Below, piece by piece: positions 62,157 through 64,000 of a DNA stretch of 64,000 nt (positions are counted from its first letter, which is position 1; each line of letters begins with the position of its first letter). The notes beneath the pieces were generated by a model that saw only the letters and a program-made list of their open reading frames with translations, ran no database searches and was not told the origin of the DNA. Both the position numbers and the translations under genes were made by a program. The stretch spans positions 319,868 to 383,867 of the forward strand of contig NMRA01000078.1 of the NCBI GenBank assembly GCA_002633005.1. The letters are read 5' to 3'. This DNA is from Phoronis australis (Eukaryota; Phoronida; Phoronidae).

Positions 62157-62819
62157 TGATCTCAATGCGACCACCACACGCGGGCATAGGAGGTTCTTAA
62201 AACCCGGGTCGCTATTATACGCAAAGTCAAGGCACCGATAACTGCCTTGTGCCGTGCTAGTGGCAAGTGCTGGTTTCCCATATATGGCTACTTAGGTTTG
62301 CCGTCCAAACCGAAGCAGGCGGTCTAGGAAAAAGCTGTGTAATCTGACATCGCACCGTGAAATTATTTTGTGACCACTCCTTATAAAATGCTTATCTTTT
62401 TAGAACAGCCTAGGCCTGCTAAGCCTCGTTTTGGTGACACTTTACCCTGTATGTGACTGTTGGCCCGTGTTTCAATACTAGTAAACTACCACCCCTCCAA
62501 AATAAAGCAATTAGTTAGTTAACAATTCTTGGATGTGTCACAAAGTGAATTTTGAGAAGCAGGGTTCAGGTTTCGTTTTTTTCCACATACATGTAGCCGT
62601 CGTCTAACTAGTGGCCCAAAACGTTGGTGACGCTCAGCGATGTTGCATACTTCAGAGACCGCGGTTGACGACGCTTAGAAAGCATAAGTTTGTTTCAAAT
62701 TTTGCAAAGAGTTTAGCAGAATATGTTTTAATGGGCTTAAACAAGGTTTAGGATTATTTTAAACAAGCATGTTCTTTCCGGTTTTATGATCATCAAACGT
62801 ATGGATGTTCTAGACTCAC

Positions 62820-63028
62820 TCCTTGCCGAATTCAATGTACTGCAATTTTGTACACAGGTCCCTCTTCAACCAGTCTGCGTGGTCGGCAGAGCCCAGGGTA
62901 TCGATGATAGACTCAAATGACACCACTCCAGTCCTCAGTTCTAGCTCAGACTCTGTCTCCATCTTTGTCTTGTGTCGAGTTTCACGGATGACGTCAGTCA
63001 TTGTTTTCTTTGCTTTGCACTCCGGCAT
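62820..63028 (-). CDS. F-BAR-like gene exon 1
   Basis: The exon begins at ATG 63028-63026 (MPECKAKKTMTDVIRETRHK). A second in-frame ATG ten codons later could also serve. It continues through FESIIDTLGSADHADWLKRD to a consensus GTGAGT donor after 62820, in phase 2. Without the donor the frame would meet TGA at once, which supports splicing here. Confidence 0.65.
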
Positions 63029-64000
63029 TGGCCGTGCATGAATTGCGTAGTCGCGAGAACCTCGCGAAAACGCAAGTCCACTGAAGATTTAGCGAGATAT
63101 TGCCATGTATTGCAAGCGAAGCATGAAACCAAACTTAAGCTTCTTTGAATTCTTTTTGCGTCCACATTACTTAACCCAGGACCGAGTTCCAAGAACAAAT
63201 TGCTTGTAAGAAAAGCGAGATCATACAAAAATCACGCAAACCCACGCGAGTAGCCTGAGAACGGACTGAATCTTGGCGTATGCTAGTGCAATGACCGCGG
63301 TTGAAAATATTGGTTGCTAAGAATGGAATGTTGAATTAAGGGAGTTGCCTGTAAGTAAAACGCTAATTCTTTTACATATCCCATGATTTCTGACAGCAAG
63401 TATTCGATCACGAGAGTGTCTTGTGTGTGAATAGAACAGTGGTACCACCTGGGATATGTAAAACCAAGACTAAGATCGTAAATTTCATCCTTCAAAAGAT
63501 ACTTGGCTACTTTAAAAGATTTATTCCCTGAACACCATCATAGGTCTTTCTCCGTGTGGACCGTCTTCGCAGCACAGGTCCGTGATGCCACTGAACGTTT
63601 CATCCCCCACAAAATTACAAGACCAAAATACCGAGTTCCCTGGATAAATCCTAAAACCAAAAATAAGTCTTAGAAAAAGAGACAGACTCTTTCGCCGCTC
63701 AAAACGCACTGGAAACGAACCAGGCAGAGAAACTTTCCTGAACCTCGGAAAACTTATTAAAAGTCTATAATAAATAATAAACGCACAATTTTCTAAAGTC
63801 TTTACAGATATGCCCAACAAGGACACAAGCCCCTATAACTCTATTCCTGATGTAACTTTGTCCACTAATGGTGTCCACATTTGCAAAGTCCCAACTTTCA
63901 TAAAGCCGCTGTACCGGATGAAATATCTCCTCCGCTGAAGATATTGCACCAGTCCTTCAGAAAATATTTACCAAATCCTATCCATCATCTGCAATCCCGT
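63029..64000. other. Upstream of the F-BAR-like gene
   Basis: 5' flank and probable promoter side of the - strand gene. No TATA box or other exon could be supported. Reverse open frames at 63283-63495 and 63521-63826 have no splice or family support. Confidence 0.45.

Larger units (their letters stand above)
56210..63028 (-). other. F-BAR-like coiled-coil protein gene, complete (seven exons, 401 aa)
   Basis: Exons 63028-62820, 61810-61677, 61244-61127, 59844-59736, 59290-59123, 58624-58518 and 56570-56210 join through GT/AG sites to 1206 nt, an uninterrupted frame ending in TGA. Residues ~20-270 are charged, helical and heptad-like. FGKDRLKQLSRIERKEAEAF SKMAKIV (split for length) resembles the F-BAR pattern of an early helix with E-E/K-x-Y/F-x-K-x-L-x-K-I, and NLSYVQRKYNKLMD followed by K/E-rich helices resembles the later F-BAR helices. 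The last ~120 residues are acidic and serine-rich, without SH3, RhoGAP or SH2 motifs. F-BAR proteins bend or tether membranes and bind actin regulators; here that role is inferred from pattern only. I do not recognise a specific orthologue. Confidence 0.6.

Overview
The window is nuclear DNA from an intron-rich, AT-leaning invertebrate animal, most likely marine. Genes are split by introns of 0.2 to 15 kb with canonical GT/AG sites, and most of the sequence is transposon debris, MITEs and minisatellites. I cannot name the species. No bacterial operons, CRISPR arrays or viral genes were seen.

Three protein genes can be rebuilt exon by exon. (1) On the + strand, 2986-33229, the 3' part of a TBC-domain RabGAP that I assign to TBC1D30: five exons, 611 residues to the stop, 5' exons lying left of the window, and a polyadenylation signal near 35134. 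(2) On the - strand, 45061-36558, a complete GEMIN2 of eight coding exons and 250 aa, convergent with TBC1D30. (3) On the - strand, 63028-56210, a complete seven-exon gene for a 401-aa coiled-coil protein whose first two thirds look like an F-BAR domain; its family is uncertain.

Layout. 1-35 kb is the TBC1D30 tail. Its introns carry a foldback retroelement with a hammerhead-ribozyme-like core (3.7-4.0 kb), diverged ~140-bp satellite monomers (7.6-8.7 kb), nested MITEs (9.5-9.95 kb), 27-, 33- and 50-bp minisatellites, a Harbinger-like MITE (19.9-20.4 kb) and old repeat pairs (21.4-27.3 kb). 36.5-45 kb is GEMIN2, interrupted by a run of N at 38257-38392. The 1.16 kb on either side of that gap is the same sequence, which points to two unmerged overlapping contig ends. 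45-56 kb is intergenic, with a tandem ~0.85-kb duplication (47.3-49.2 kb), a 56-bp palindrome and a CAGTGGCGGATC-ended transposon carrying a tRNA-like segment. 56-63 kb is the F-BAR-like gene.

The genes do not form a pathway: TBC1D30 is a Rab GTPase regulator, GEMIN2 acts in snRNP assembly, and the third is probably membrane or cytoskeleton related. The least ordinary object is the foldback element at 3721-4042: a 12-bp target duplication, inverted ~120-nt arms, and a near-complete hammerhead core in one arm that is broken in the other.
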